Shown piece after piece: positions 1-8,150 of a DNA stretch of 64,000 bases. A program made the translations under genes and the position numbers. The first letter of the stretch is position 1. The number at the start of each line of letters is the position of its first letter. This stretch comes from JAJPXC01 sp964510535. Its GTDB lineage: Bacteria > Bacteroidota > Bacteroidia > Bacteroidales > Muribaculaceae. The DNA is taken from NCBI GenBank assembly GCA_964510535.1, contig CAZECG010000009.1:1-64000 (forward strand), written 5' to 3'. The notes below the pieces were generated by a model. The model had not been told where the DNA came from. It searched no databases and saw only the letters and a list, made by a program, of their open reading frames with translations.

Positions 1-1
1 C

Positions 2-760
2 AAAGAACTCAACGAGATATACCGCTCTCAGCATCTTGACGAGGAACAGCTCAACATCAACGAAATCGAACGAAGTAGAATCTTAATCAACGATTTTGTT
101 TCAATCAGGGAGTCATGCGCTATCATAACAGATGCTTCAAGCGACAGATGCTATCTGTCGGGCGGCTCATTGGCACATCTTTTAGGGATTACCGACAGCT
201 TCAAATTCAATGCCAGCCTTGATTCGAGCGATGAAGATTTAATTTACAACAGAATGCACCCCGAAGATCTTGTAGAGAAAAGGATGCTTGAGTATGAGTT
301 TTTTAAAGCAGTGGACGATATGCCCAAGAGCAAAAAAACAAATTATAAAGCAACCTGCCGAATAAGAATAGCCAACCGAGACGGCCAATACATCCACATC
401 GACAACAGCACACAGATACTCAAGACTTCCCCGAGGGGAAAGATATGGCTAATATTGTGCTGCTATGATTTATCACCCGACCAAAATCCCACGAGCGGCA
501 TCTTTCCGCGAATAATAGACAACATCGGAGGACAAATCACTGACTTACCGCTATCAGAAAAGCGCGGAAACATCCTCAGCGATAGAGAAAAAGAGATATT
601 GCGACTGATTCAGGAGGGGAAACCGAGCAAGCAAATAGCCGATGCATTAGGAATCAGCATACACACCGTGAACCGCCATCGCCAAAACATTTTGGAAAAG
701 CTAAGTGTGGGGAACTCCATAGAAGCCATTACTGCCGCGACTTCCATGAAGCTGTTATAA
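2..760 (+). CDS. PAS-like / LuxR-type HTH transcriptional regulator, 5' truncated by window edge
   Basis: The frame is open from the first bases of the window, so the true start lies upstream; 252 residues are visible. The C-terminal 60 residues form a GerE/LuxR helix-turn-helix (about residues 191-237 of the visible part), with the typical LSxREKEILRLI opening and the IADxLxISxxTVNRHRxNI recognition helix. The preceding roughly 150 residues look like a PAS-type sensor fold (HPED, then RIRNRDGQYIHI). Bacteroidales carry many such PAS-LuxR proteins without receiver domains; the ligand is unknown. The next gene in the same direction, the MalS-like protein, starts about 80 bp downstream behind its own promoter, so a regulatory link is possible but unproven. 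An internal TTG at 170 should not be taken as the start. Confidence 0.85.
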   Translation, partial: KELNEIYRSQHLDEEQLNINEIERSRILINDFVSIRESCAIITDASSDRCYLSGGSLAHLLGITDSFKFNASLDSSDEDLIYNRMHPEDLVEKRMLEYEFFKAVDDMPKSKKTNYKATCRIRIANRDGQYIHIDNSTQILKTSPRGKIWLILCCYDLSPDQNPTSGIFPRIIDNIGGQITDLPLSEKRGNILSDREKEILRLIQEGKPSKQIADALGISIHTVNRHRQNILEKLSVGNSIEAITAATSMKLL

Positions 761-797
761 CTGCTATCGACATGGTTATAAATCAGTATTGCTAATT

Positions 798-829
798 TTT
801 GCATTACAGAATATTTTTGCAGAAAAAAA
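798..829 (+). promoter_or_regulatory. Bacteroidetes-type promoter for the GH13 gene
   Basis: TTTG at 798-801, exactly 20 nt, then TATTTTTG at 822-829, an exact match to the TTTG/TAnnTTTG consensus. The start codon at 841 lies 11 nt after the -7 box, giving a very short leader of about 5 nt. Confidence 0.7.
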
Positions 830-840
830 AATAGTTTGTG

Positions 841-2556
841 ATGAAAAGATTATTACCACTCGCATTATTGCTCATGTCGGCATCCGAGGCATATTCAACC
901 GTAGAGAAAGACAGAAAAGATTTCGACTGGGGTAACGCCTCGGTCTATTTTGTAATCACCGACCGTTTTTGCAATGGCGATACAACTAACGATGTGAATT
1001 ATGGACGCATCGTTGACTATGGAGAAGAACGCCTCAACGCCGCCACATTCCACGGAGGAGACATCAAGGGGATGCTGAAAAAAGCTAAAGAGGGCTACTT
1101 CACCGATATGGGGATAGATGTTGTGTGGATGACAGATGTCTATGAGCAGATACACGGATGGATGTCGGGCAGCGGCTCGGTCAACGACTTTCCCCATTAC
1201 GGGTATCATGGATACTACCCTTTGGATTATACACAGATGGACAAAAACTACGGCACTATCGAAGAATTTAGGGAATTGGTCGACACGCTTCATGCTCAAG
1301 GCATACGCGTAATGCTCGGTGCAAATCTTAACGACCCGGGCTACCCAACCCTACTCGACGCCGTGCAATATGGCTTTGCTGATACCGGACTTGACGAACA
1401 GCAAGCGGCACAACACATAAAAGGCTGGAGCTTTGATGATTTTTTCGGAAACAGACTGGGCTGGAAAGGATGGTATGACCGTGGCTGGATAAGGATGCCC
1501 GATGAAGAATGGGATGAAAACAACCCGCTTGAAGCTACCCTGTTCGGGATGCCCGACTTCAAAGATGAGAGCGATGAACCTGTAGTGATTCCGGCATTTC
1601 TCAAACGGAAGTGGAAACAAGAAGGTGATAAAAACAACGCATGGGTCAATCCATCAGCCCGTCAATTGCGCAAAAATCACAAGTGGAGCCCTATACAATA
1701 TGTTATATCGTGGATCTCATCGTGGGTAGAGGAGTTTGGCATTGACGGGATGAGATGTGACATAGTCGAGAATGTCCACCTCAACCGATGGAAAGAATTT
1801 AACCAAGCGTGCAACAACGCTCTTAACACATGGAGAAAAAAGCACCCCGACGACCCCGCCTCGCAATGGGCCGATAAATTTTACATGACAGGCGACTATG
1901 ATTGCGCATCAATCGATTATAAACCGGAATATGCCGATGCCGGATTTGCAAGCATGGTAAATTTCTATTTCCCGAAACACGGCGATTTGGACTGCATAGT
2001 CTATACCTGGCAGGCATACGCCGACAGTGTCGCAGCACACCCTGGCTGGCATCCCTTTAGCTACCTCAACAACTCATATCACCGGGACGCTGACATGTCT
2101 AACATGATTGACTGCGCCACCACCCTATTGCTTGCACCCGGAACAGTCCAAATATTCTATGGCGATGAGACCGGGCGCAAACTCAACGACGCACGTTTTA
2201 ACGTTGACAGCAACCAGGCATTCCGCTCTGACATGGACTGGAACGACATAGACAGAAAGCGATTGGCTCATTTCCAAAAGCTCGGTAAGATACGCAAGGC
2301 CAACAAAACGATAGGGACCGGACGCCAACGTACTTTAGACACCCACACCTGCATTAGATACAATGACCGGGACACCGTTTTAATTAGAGTGGAGCCAATA
2401 GACAATCAGCCGATAAATGTAACGGACATATTCGCCGACGACGACAAATTAATAGAGCTATATAGCGGTCAGACTACTAATGTCAAAAACGGGCAAATCT
2501 TGTTTTCTGGATATGAGAACAAAGTGGGCATATTCAAAAGATTTACCGGGAATTGA
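841..2556 (+). CDS. MalS-like GH13 alpha-amylase family protein with degenerate catalytic motifs
   Basis: A 571-residue protein with an N-terminal signal peptide (MKRLLPLALLLMSASEAYS), so periplasmic or secreted. It follows periplasmic alpha-amylase MalS (GH13) along its length: ITDRFCNGD, a GYHGYYP-type loop, GIDGMRCD and a late IFYGDETGR. The conserved catalytic regions have drifted. In region I, DVVxNH is replaced by GANLND (residues 160-165). In region II the nucleophile aspartate is kept (D307 in RCD). In region III, GE is GD (D352). In region IV, the usual HD pair aligns with S412-Y413. It may be an inactive binding protein or an enzyme with altered chemistry. An upstream GTG at 838 is in frame but the ATG at 841 is the better start. 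The stop overlaps the convergent TPR gene by 14 nt. Confidence 0.85.
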   Translation: MKRLLPLALLLMSASEAYSTVEKDRKDFDWGNASVYFVITDRFCNGDTTNDVNYGRIVDYGEERLNAATFHGGDIKGMLKKAKEGYFTDMGIDVVWMTDVYEQIHGWMSGSGSVNDFPHYGYHGYYPLDYTQMDKNYGTIEEFRELVDTLHAQGIRVMLGANLNDPGYPTLLDAVQYGFADTGLDEQQAAQHIKGWSFDDFFGNRLGWKGWYDRGWIRMPDEEWDENNPLEATLFGMPDFKDESDEPVVIPAFLKRKWKQEGDKNNAWVNPSARQLRKNHKWSPIQYVISWISSWVEEFGIDGMRCDIVENVHLNRWKEFNQACNNALNTWRKKHPDDPASQWADKFYMTGDYDCASIDYKPEYADAGFASMVNFYFPKHGDLDCIVYTWQAYADSVAAHPGWHPFSYLNNSYHRDADMSNMIDCATTLLLAPGTVQIFYGDETGRKLNDARFNVDSNQAFRSDMDWNDIDRKRLAHFQKLGKIRKANKTIGTGRQRTLDTHTCIRYNDRDTVLIRVEPIDNQPINVTDIFADDDKLIELYSGQTTNVKNGQILFSGYENKVGIFKRFTGN

Positions 2557-3394
2557 GCAGAGCGTTGACCTGCTGAGCATTGGCTCCAAGCGAGACAGCT
2601 CGTCGAGCATCGGAACGCGCCTCGTCGTAAAGATAACGCCTCTTGTTGAGCAACGCCCTGAAAACATAAAACTCGGGGTCGGCAGGATAACGCTCAATAG
2701 CGGTTGCGATGGTCTCAGATGCTTCGGTTAGACGTTCAAGGGCAAGCTGGTTTTCAATAAGGCCGGAATAGTATTCCGCTGCCGGTGACATCGCGATAAG
2801 CCGACCATATTCAGCTGCGGCCGAATCGTTTTCGCCCCGGGCGGTGTGGAGTGCGGCAAGTGCGACCAATGTCATCTCCGCATCGGGTGCCATTGCCCGC
2901 AAATGCTCGAAATCCGTCTCAGCCGCTTCGAGGTCGCCAATGGAAAAAGACACCATGCCACGATAAAAATACGGTTCAGACAGAGTGGAATCGAGCCGCA
3001 TAACTTTCTCATAGTCAGCAACCGCTTCTTCCTTGCGCCCCATTGACAGATAGACACGCGCCCTATTGTTAAGGACTGTCACTGAAGCCGGCGCAATGTG
3101 GTGGGCATCGGTCAATGCCTCCAAAGCCCCCGCATCATTCCCCATCTGATGGCGCACGATGCCGAGGTTAGAGAGCAACAGTACGTTCCCGAAATCGCCC
3201 GGACGGAGGGAAATGGCCTCTGTCAACAGAGATTCCGCCTCAGCCCACTCAGAATGAGCGATAGCACTATCGGCGCGCTCGACCACCGACAAGACCTCGG
3301 GTGACAATGTCGCTAAGGCATTTTGGGCCGAATGTAACACAGCCGGCATAAGCAGAGCAAAAACCGCCGACGATAAAAACCGTGACAACTTCAT
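2543..3394 (-). CDS. Exported tetratricopeptide-repeat (TPR) protein
   Basis: A 283-residue protein with an N-terminal signal peptide (MKLSRFLSSAVFALLMPAVLHS) followed by consecutive TPR helices: SxLSNLGIVRHQMGNDAGALEAL, then NRARVYLSMGRKEEAVADYEKVM, then FYRGMVSFSIGDLEAAETDF and later repeats. TPR proteins of this kind are scaffolds; the partner cannot be inferred. I chose the ATG at 3394 because it opens the signal peptide; an in-frame ATG at 3430 would put 12 extra polar residues before it and would lie upstream of a good -7 box. That box (TATCTTTG) ends 4 nt before the ATG, so the message may be leaderless. The gene is divergent from the HU-SPOR gene and overlaps the GH13 gene tail to tail. 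Confidence 0.8.
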   Translation of the reverse strand: MKLSRFLSSAVFALLMPAVLHSAQNALATLSPEVLSVVERADSAIAHSEWAEAESLLTEAISLRPGDFGNVLLLSNLGIVRHQMGNDAGALEALTDAHHIAPASVTVLNNRARVYLSMGRKEEAVADYEKVMRLDSTLSEPYFYRGMVSFSIGDLEAAETDFEHLRAMAPDAEMTLVALAALHTARGENDSAAAEYGRLIAMSPAAEYYSGLIENQLALERLTEASETIATAIERYPADPEFYVFRALLNKRRYLYDEARSDARRAVSLGANAQQVNALLNSR

Positions 3395-3398
3395 GCCG

Positions 3399-3431
3399 CA
3401 AAGATACATCAAAATCTCTCGATACATCAAT
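3399..3431 (-). promoter_or_regulatory. Promoter-like element for the TPR gene, abutting its start codon
   Basis: On the minus strand, TATCTTTG (3406-3399) is preceded by ATTG (3431-3428) with 21 nt between. Only 4 nt (CGGC) separate the -7 box from the ATG at 3394. Confidence 0.5.
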
Positions 3432-3458
3432 TTTCAGCGCGGATTGGGGCAAATTAGT

Positions 3459-3490
3459 TTTGGGGAAATGGGAAAAGATGATTAATTTTG
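3459..3490 (+). promoter_or_regulatory. Consensus promoter for the HU-SPOR gene, abutting its start codon
   Basis: TTTG at 3459-3462, 20 nt, TAATTTTG at 3483-3490. Only 4 nt (CTGT) lie between the box and the GTG at 3495, suggesting a leaderless transcript. Confidence 0.6.
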
Positions 3491-3494
3491 CTGT

Positions 3495-4535
3495 GTGAAT
3501 TGCATCGACCGCCATATTAGCTACCTGATAAGTCATCACGATTGTGTTATCGTGCCAGGGTTTGGTGCGTTTGTAGCACAATACGCGCCGGCCTGCATTG
3601 ACATTGCGCGCAACACCATCACCCCTCCGGCAAGGAGAATCGGCTTCAATCAGTCATTGAACCACAATGACGGACTGCTCGCATCATCAATTGCCAGAGC
3701 AAGCGGCATCAGCTATGACTCGGCAGTAGCGACGGTGGCACAACAAGTGGCGTCACTGCGGAGCCAGCTCCAAACCGATAGGGAGGTTTCAATAGGCCAC
3801 ATCGGCAGTTTCACAGATAAAGGCAATGGGATTATAGAGTTTCAACCATTCGCGACTCCAATCGTCTCTCCTAACTACTTCGGCCTTGCAGAGCAACCTA
3901 TATCAAAGGTGATTAAGATTGCCAAAGATGAGGAAAACCGCAGAGAATGCGCCGAAACACGACATCGCAACCGGCTATCAATTATAGCCCGGAACTCGGC
4001 AAGAGTGGCTGCGTCCATAGCCTTGCTGCTCGGACTTGGGATCTTGCTGTCAACCCCTATTATCGTAGACCGTCAAGCACCGTCGATGGCCTCAGTCTCG
4101 TCAGTCACCACTATAACTCCCCCCAAGACGACAAGCGCAGCCGCTTTGTTGCCAACGAATCATGACACCACGCTATTTCTCGCCGCTACGACCGAGGGCT
4201 ATGAGATAGCCGACACCGCGGCACGCAACAAATATGCGGCAAGCATCAAGGCGGCAGAACAACAAAAAGCATTTAGAGCAGAGACGGCGATGGTGTCTAC
4301 AATAAGAATGAACGAGAGCGACCCTTATTGCCTGATTGTCGCGTCCCTTCCAACAGCCGAAGATGCTGAACGCTATCTGTCGCAGAGCAAAGACAAGAGC
4401 TTGCGCTGTCTATCCAAAGACGGCAGGTTCCGCATATACGCCGCGACGGGTTCAAATGTCACAGAGGCATCGGCACCCACAAGGTCATCGGCATTTAGCA
4501 AACGCTATCCAGGTGCGTGGGTGTGCCATAGGTAA
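3495..4535 (+). CDS. HU-CCDC81-like and SPOR domain membrane protein
   Basis: A 346-residue protein. The first 130 residues match the Bacteroidetes prokaryotic CCDC81-type HU domains (HISYLISHHDCVIVPGFGAF, then GFNQSLNHNDGLL and IGHIGSF). A single transmembrane helix follows at about residues 171-192 (AASIALLLGLGILL). A low-complexity Thr/Ala stretch then leads to a C-terminal SPOR-type peptidoglycan-binding domain (about residues 278-345, starting YCLIVASLPTAEDAERYL). The expected topology is a cytoplasmic DNA- or protein-binding head tethered through the inner membrane to septal peptidoglycan, so a division or chromosome-segregation role is plausible. The GTG start fits the family N terminus and the promoter spacing; no in-frame ATG exists nearby. 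Confidence 0.8.
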   Translation: MNCIDRHISYLISHHDCVIVPGFGAFVAQYAPACIDIARNTITPPARRIGFNQSLNHNDGLLASSIARASGISYDSAVATVAQQVASLRSQLQTDREVSIGHIGSFTDKGNGIIEFQPFATPIVSPNYFGLAEQPISKVIKIAKDEENRRECAETRHRNRLSIIARNSARVAASIALLLGLGILLSTPIIVDRQAPSMASVSSVTTITPPKTTSAAALLPTNHDTTLFLAATTEGYEIADTAARNKYAASIKAAEQQKAFRAETAMVSTIRMNESDPYCLIVASLPTAEDAERYLSQSKDKSLRCLSKDGRFRIYAATGSNVTEASAPTRSSAFSKRYPGAWVCHR

Positions 4536-4576
4536 TTCCGCCCTCTAAAATCGCAAAAACAAACCATATAATAACT

Positions 4577-5113
4577 ATGAATCAATTTCAAGAGCTGCTC
4601 GTAAACCGCCGCAGCATACGTCGCTATACCGATGAGCCTATTGACCCTGAAAGCGTGAAATTATTGCTGGAAGCAGGCTTGCTCGCCCCGACATCCAAAA
4701 GTTCACGCCCATGGCAATTTATCGTCGTCGAGGACAAGGAAAAACTACAACAACTCAGCGAGTGCAAAGAGCATGGCGCCGGCCCGATAGCCCGCGCACC
4801 GCTCGCTATCGTCATAGCCGTAGACCCCTCACTGACCGACCCCTGGATTGAAGACGCATCAATCGCGGCATCATACATTCAGTTGCAAGCCGCCGCGCTT
4901 GGTCTCGGCTCGTGCTGGATTCAAGTTAGAGGTCGATTCAGAGCCGACGGAGTTCCAGCCGAGGAGTATGTACAGGAATTGTTAGGAATTCCCGAGACAC
5001 TCCCAGTGGTGTGCATTATCTCAGTAGGACACAAAGATGAGGAACGCAAACCTGTCGACACATCGAAACTACTTTGGGAAAAAGTGCACGTCGAGAACTG
5101 GAAAGAGGTCTAA
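4577..5113 (+). CDS. Nitroreductase family protein
   Basis: A 178-residue FMN-dependent nitroreductase-fold protein, a usual length for the family. It shows the N-terminal RRSIRRYTDEPI phosphate-binding arginines, the LLAPTSKSSRPWQFIVV segment, and the central AASYIQLQAAALGLGSCWIQ helix. It should be cytoplasmic (no signal peptide) and reduce a quinone, nitro or similar substrate with NAD(P)H; the physiological substrate cannot be read from sequence. It opens a tight rightward run with the DUF2520, KdsC-like and Maf genes (gaps of 23 nt, then overlaps), so it is probably co-transcribed with them. It is one of three nitroreductase-family genes in this window. Confidence 0.9.
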   Translation: MNQFQELLVNRRSIRRYTDEPIDPESVKLLLEAGLLAPTSKSSRPWQFIVVEDKEKLQQLSECKEHGAGPIARAPLAIVIAVDPSLTDPWIEDASIAASYIQLQAAALGLGSCWIQVRGRFRADGVPAEEYVQELLGIPETLPVVCIISVGHKDEERKPVDTSKLLWEKVHVENWKEV

Positions 5114-5136
5114 TCAGTAGAGGCAAGTCACGACCA

Positions 5137-5904
5137 ATGAGACTCGTCATTTTCGGTTCGGGAAATGTAGCGACACATATTGCGAACCCGCTCAGCCGTC
5201 ATCATGACATAATCCAGATAGTAAGCCGCGACCCGGAACACGCCGACAGGCTTGCTAAAATGATTGGAGGGTCAGTAGAGGCGACTACACACCTATCGGA
5301 GGTCAAGGATGACGCTGATGCCTACATAATATCGGTAAACGATGACTCGATTGCCGCTATCGCTGCCAACACACCCGCCAACGGACTTTGGATGCACACG
5401 TCGGGGAGCATAGGTATGGAGGTCTTCCACGGGCATAAACAACGCTACGGCGTGCTTTACCCATTACAGACATTTTCACGGGATGTTCCTGTCGATATGC
5501 GGAAAGTGCCCATATTCATCGAAGGTAACGACAGTGGGTCAACCGTCGGCATAGACACCTTAGCCAAGAGTATATCTCGCCAAATATATCACGCCAACAG
5601 CTCACAACGCCGACAACTGCACATAGCAGCCGTCTTCGCCTGCAACTTCGCTAACCGGCTTTGGGCTATAGCTGACGATATTCTCAAAGAAGCAGGGTAC
5701 GACTTCTCAGTACTGTCGCCACTGCTTAAAGCCACTTTAGAAAAAGCTGAGCGCACAAGCCCGGCAGAAGGGCAAACAGGTCCGGCAAGACGCGGCGACC
5801 GAGAAGTGATGGAGTCGCACCTAAATTCACTCGACACCGAAAACGCGGAAATTTACAAGATTATCAGCAAGTCTATCTTCAACCAATACAATGAGCAAAA
5901 TTAA
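5137..5904 (+). CDS. Rossmann-like and DUF2520 domain protein
   Basis: A 255-residue protein starting with a dinucleotide-binding fold (MRLVIFGSGNVATHIANPL, a GxGNVAxH motif) followed by a helical DUF2520 domain (YPLQTFSRDVPVDMRKVPIFIEG, then HIAAVFACNFANRLWAIAD). The overall plan resembles short 6-phosphogluconate dehydrogenase or pyrroline-5-carboxylate reductase-like oxidoreductases; the substrate is unknown. The ORF is open further upstream into the nitroreductase gene, but the ATG at 5137 directly precedes the Rossmann strand and lies 23 nt after the upstream stop, so I prefer it over 5074. Its last 14 nt overlap the KdsC-like gene, indicating translational coupling. Confidence 0.85.
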   Translation: MRLVIFGSGNVATHIANPLSRHHDIIQIVSRDPEHADRLAKMIGGSVEATTHLSEVKDDADAYIISVNDDSIAAIAANTPANGLWMHTSGSIGMEVFHGHKQRYGVLYPLQTFSRDVPVDMRKVPIFIEGNDSGSTVGIDTLAKSISRQIYHANSSQRRQLHIAAVFACNFANRLWAIADDILKEAGYDFSVLSPLLKATLEKAERTSPAEGQTGPARRGDREVMESHLNSLDTENAEIYKIISKSIFNQYNEQN

Positions 5905-6415
5905 CTACGACCTCACAAAAATAAAAGGAATAGTTTTTGATGTAGATGGAGTGTTATCACCCTCGACAATCCCATTGGGAGCAGACGGAGTACCGATGAG
6001 AATGGTTAATATCAAAGACGGATACGCACTTCAATTGGCCGTGAAACACGGATACAAGATAGCAATAATCACCGGTGCCGATTCTGAAGCGGTCAAAAAA
6101 CGCTTCAACGCACTCGGCATAACCGACGTCTATCTAAAAGCGTCAATGAAAGTCCCGGTGCTAAAAGAATGGATGGAGAAAGAAGGGCTATCACCTGAAA
6201 ATGTCGCATATGTCGGTGATGACATTCCCGATTACGAAGCGATGAGGACTGTAGGGTTGTCAATATGCCCCGCCGATGCCGCAATCGACATCAAGAACAT
6301 CGCTGGCTACATTTCCAAAACCAATGGCGGCGAAGGCGTGGGGCGTGACGTGCTGGAGCAGATAATGAGAGTTAACGGTGATTGGTTAACATCGGAAAAA
6401 GCATTCGGATGGTAA
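5891..6415 (+). CDS. KdsC-type HAD phosphatase (3-deoxy-D-manno-octulosonate 8-phosphate phosphatase-like)
   Basis: A 174-residue HAD phosphatase without a cap domain, the usual KdsC size. Motif I is FDVDGVL (nucleophile D17, acid D19), motif II IITGADS, and the motif III/IV region is ASMKVPVL followed by YVGDDIPDYEAM. KdsC removes phosphate from KDO-8-P in the lipopolysaccharide core pathway; the same subfamily also contains nucleotide and N-acylneuraminate phosphatases, so the substrate is assigned by family resemblance only. The gene overlaps the DUF2520 gene by 14 nt. Its stop shares one base with the Maf start (TAATG), a classic coupling arrangement. Confidence 0.85.
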   Translation: MSKINYDLTKIKGIVFDVDGVLSPSTIPLGADGVPMRMVNIKDGYALQLAVKHGYKIAIITGADSEAVKKRFNALGITDVYLKASMKVPVLKEWMEKEGLSPENVAYVGDDIPDYEAMRTVGLSICPADAAIDIKNIAGYISKTNGGEGVGRDVLEQIMRVNGDWLTSEKAFGW

Positions 6416-7023
6416 TGGAGACACACGGAAACAACCAAATCCAGTTGCCATCGCTCGCAGGAAAGCGATTGCTGTTAGCCAGCGGCTCACCGCGTCGCAG
6501 GCAGTTGCTATCGGATCTTGCGCTAAAATTTGAAATAGCTCCGACAATAGACATTGAGGAAACTTATCCCGCCACTCTTGCTTCGGACAAAGTAGCCTCT
6601 TATCTTTCACAGTTGAAAGCCAATGCTTACCGCCCTATCATCGACGAGAAGGATATTGTCATAACAGCCGACACGGTTGTGGTGAGCAACGACGAAGTGC
6701 TCGGGAAACCGGCTGACAAAGAGGTCGCAAAAGAGATGCTACGCAGTCTTAGCAGTCACACTCACAAGGTAATCACAGGAGTTACCATAATGAGCCTATC
6801 GCACGAAATCACGTTCTCAGTCGAAACGGAAGTTGAATTTGCCGAACTAAGCAACGACGAGATTGATTTTTATGTGGAAAATTTCAATCCAATCGACAAA
6901 GCCGGAGCCTATGGAATACAAGAATGGATTGGATGCGCAGGCGTAAAAAGCATAAAAGGCAGTTTCTATAATGTCATGGGGCTACCACTACACAGACTGT
7001 TTGACGAGTTGAAACGGTTTTAA
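6415..7023 (+). CDS. Maf-family nucleotide pyrophosphatase
   Basis: A 202-residue Maf protein, a house-cleaning NTP pyrophosphatase. It shows the signature RLLLASGSPRRRQLL, the ETYP segment, ADTVV at mid-protein, GKPADKEVA, HKVITGV, and the C-terminal DKAGAYGIQ with the KSIKGSFYNVMGLPL ending typical of the dTTP/UTP-hydrolysing (YhdE-like) branch. The frame runs on upstream, but the ATG at 6415 overlaps the preceding stop by one base and gives a normal Maf N terminus; 6382 (TTG) and 6409 are less likely. Its last 4 nt overlap the convergent ATP-grasp gene. Confidence 0.9.
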   Translation: METHGNNQIQLPSLAGKRLLLASGSPRRRQLLSDLALKFEIAPTIDIEETYPATLASDKVASYLSQLKANAYRPIIDEKDIVITADTVVVSNDEVLGKPADKEVAKEMLRSLSSHTHKVITGVTIMSLSHEITFSVETEVEFAELSNDEIDFYVENFNPIDKAGAYGIQEWIGCAGVKSIKGSFYNVMGLPLHRLFDELKRF

Positions 7024-8150
7024 ATCACCGAAAGCGAGAACGAAAAGAACGATTCGGGAGGTGTGAGCGACATCGTTCCAGACACCAAACGTCCCGACTC
7101 TATCACTTTGGACGAGCAGTCAATAGATTCGCGGAAACCGATTCGCATCAACGCATCGACATCGGGTGCGACAACACGCTGCCTTAGATGATGAGCGACA
7201 ACTCCCATAGTCATACGCAAATTCACCTCAACAGCCGGCGCAACGGCATAACCGTTGCCGTCATCAAGACGATATACCATCATATCGACTCCAAAATAAC
7301 CGTCGTAACTATTGCCAATCAGCGTAGAGAGGACGGGGGGCATAGTCGATTCAAGGCAGTCGAGAATGTCGACAGGTAAATAACGCCCAAGATAATCATT
7401 TTTAATCTTTTCATCGCTCATAACGAGATTTCCGGAGTAAGCGACCCCGTTATCAGCCATAAAGGCAGAGTAGCCGACAAACTCAACCCGAGAGGAGTGA
7501 GCTTTAAACAACATCGCAAAATCAAGAGTTTTGTCAAGCGCCCGCTCCACCATAACCGACTGCTGTCGACGCAACATGGCTTCAACACGTTTAGCTATAT
7601 CTGACGTTGACATACCGCTTATGTTAACCACTCCCCTACCCGTGCTCGAATAAGGCAATTTCACAAACGCCTTTCCACCAAACCGCGCCACAGCGGCAAG
7701 GACGTCGGCTACCGAAGAAGCCTCAACCGGCATAGGCGGAAGTCCAAAGGGCAATCGCCGCGACAATTGGGTCATTAGCGCAACCGTAAGTCGTCGATGG
7801 CTCAATGAGGCCATGAGTTGCAGTTCATCGTCGTCAGGAAGACTGCTAACCTCAATTCCGGCATCGACAAAGCGGCTACGAGCATCAACCGACCAGCCCC
7901 ACGGACGACATCGAGCAACCTGCTGCCCTCGATAGACATCGGCTTCGATACCAAAATCATTAGCCACTGATTCTATCCATCCATCATCAGGTTGGGCCGC
8001 TAAAATGAAATCGCCCGGTTGGGAATACCACAAAGGTAACAACCGTCCGGCCCAAGCAAGGCGGGCAGCATTGGCCGGCGGCGTGTAGTGAGACACCCCG
8101 GCGGCTAGTGCCAAATCATTATGAGGGTTAAACCATAATAAATCGCTCAT
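7020..8150 (-). CDS. Uncharacterised ATP-grasp-like protein, coupled to a glycosyltransferase gene
   Basis: A 376-residue cytoplasmic protein. It opens with a short conserved-looking segment (LLWFNPHNDLALAAG). The middle and end look like an ATP-grasp ligase: FGGKAFVKLPYSSTGRGV (K160 and K164 in the nucleotide-binding strand plus a Gly/Ser loop), VMVERAL at the hinge, and APAVEVNLRMTMG (E308 and N310 as likely metal ligands). I do not recognise a named family or substrate. Its ATG overlaps the stop of the upstream glycosyltransferase by 4 nt (ATGA), so it is probably translated by coupling and may be affected when that gene is out of frame. A role in modifying a peptide, sugar or cell-surface polymer is inference from this pairing only. 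Confidence 0.65.
   Translation of the reverse strand: MSDLLWFNPHNDLALAAGVSHYTPPANAARLAWAGRLLPLWYSQPGDFILAAQPDDGWIESVANDFGIEADVYRGQQVARCRPWGWSVDARSRFVDAGIEVSSLPDDDELQLMASLSHRRLTVALMTQLSRRLPFGLPPMPVEASSVADVLAAVARFGGKAFVKLPYSSTGRGVVNISGMSTSDIAKRVEAMLRRQQSVMVERALDKTLDFAMLFKAHSSRVEFVGYSAFMADNGVAYSGNLVMSDEKIKNDYLGRYLPVDILDCLESTMPPVLSTLIGNSYDGYFGVDMMVYRLDDGNGYAVAPAVEVNLRMTMGVVAHHLRQRVVAPDVDALMRIGFRESIDCSSKVIESGRLVSGTMSLTPPESFFSFSLSVI

Noticed and set aside
838..840. GTG as start of the GH13 gene
   Set aside because: The ATG at 841 follows directly and gives a normal signal peptide.
5074..5136. ATG at 5074 as start of the DUF2520 protein
   Set aside because: It lies inside the nitroreductase gene and adds 21 residues before the Rossmann strand; 5137 is better.
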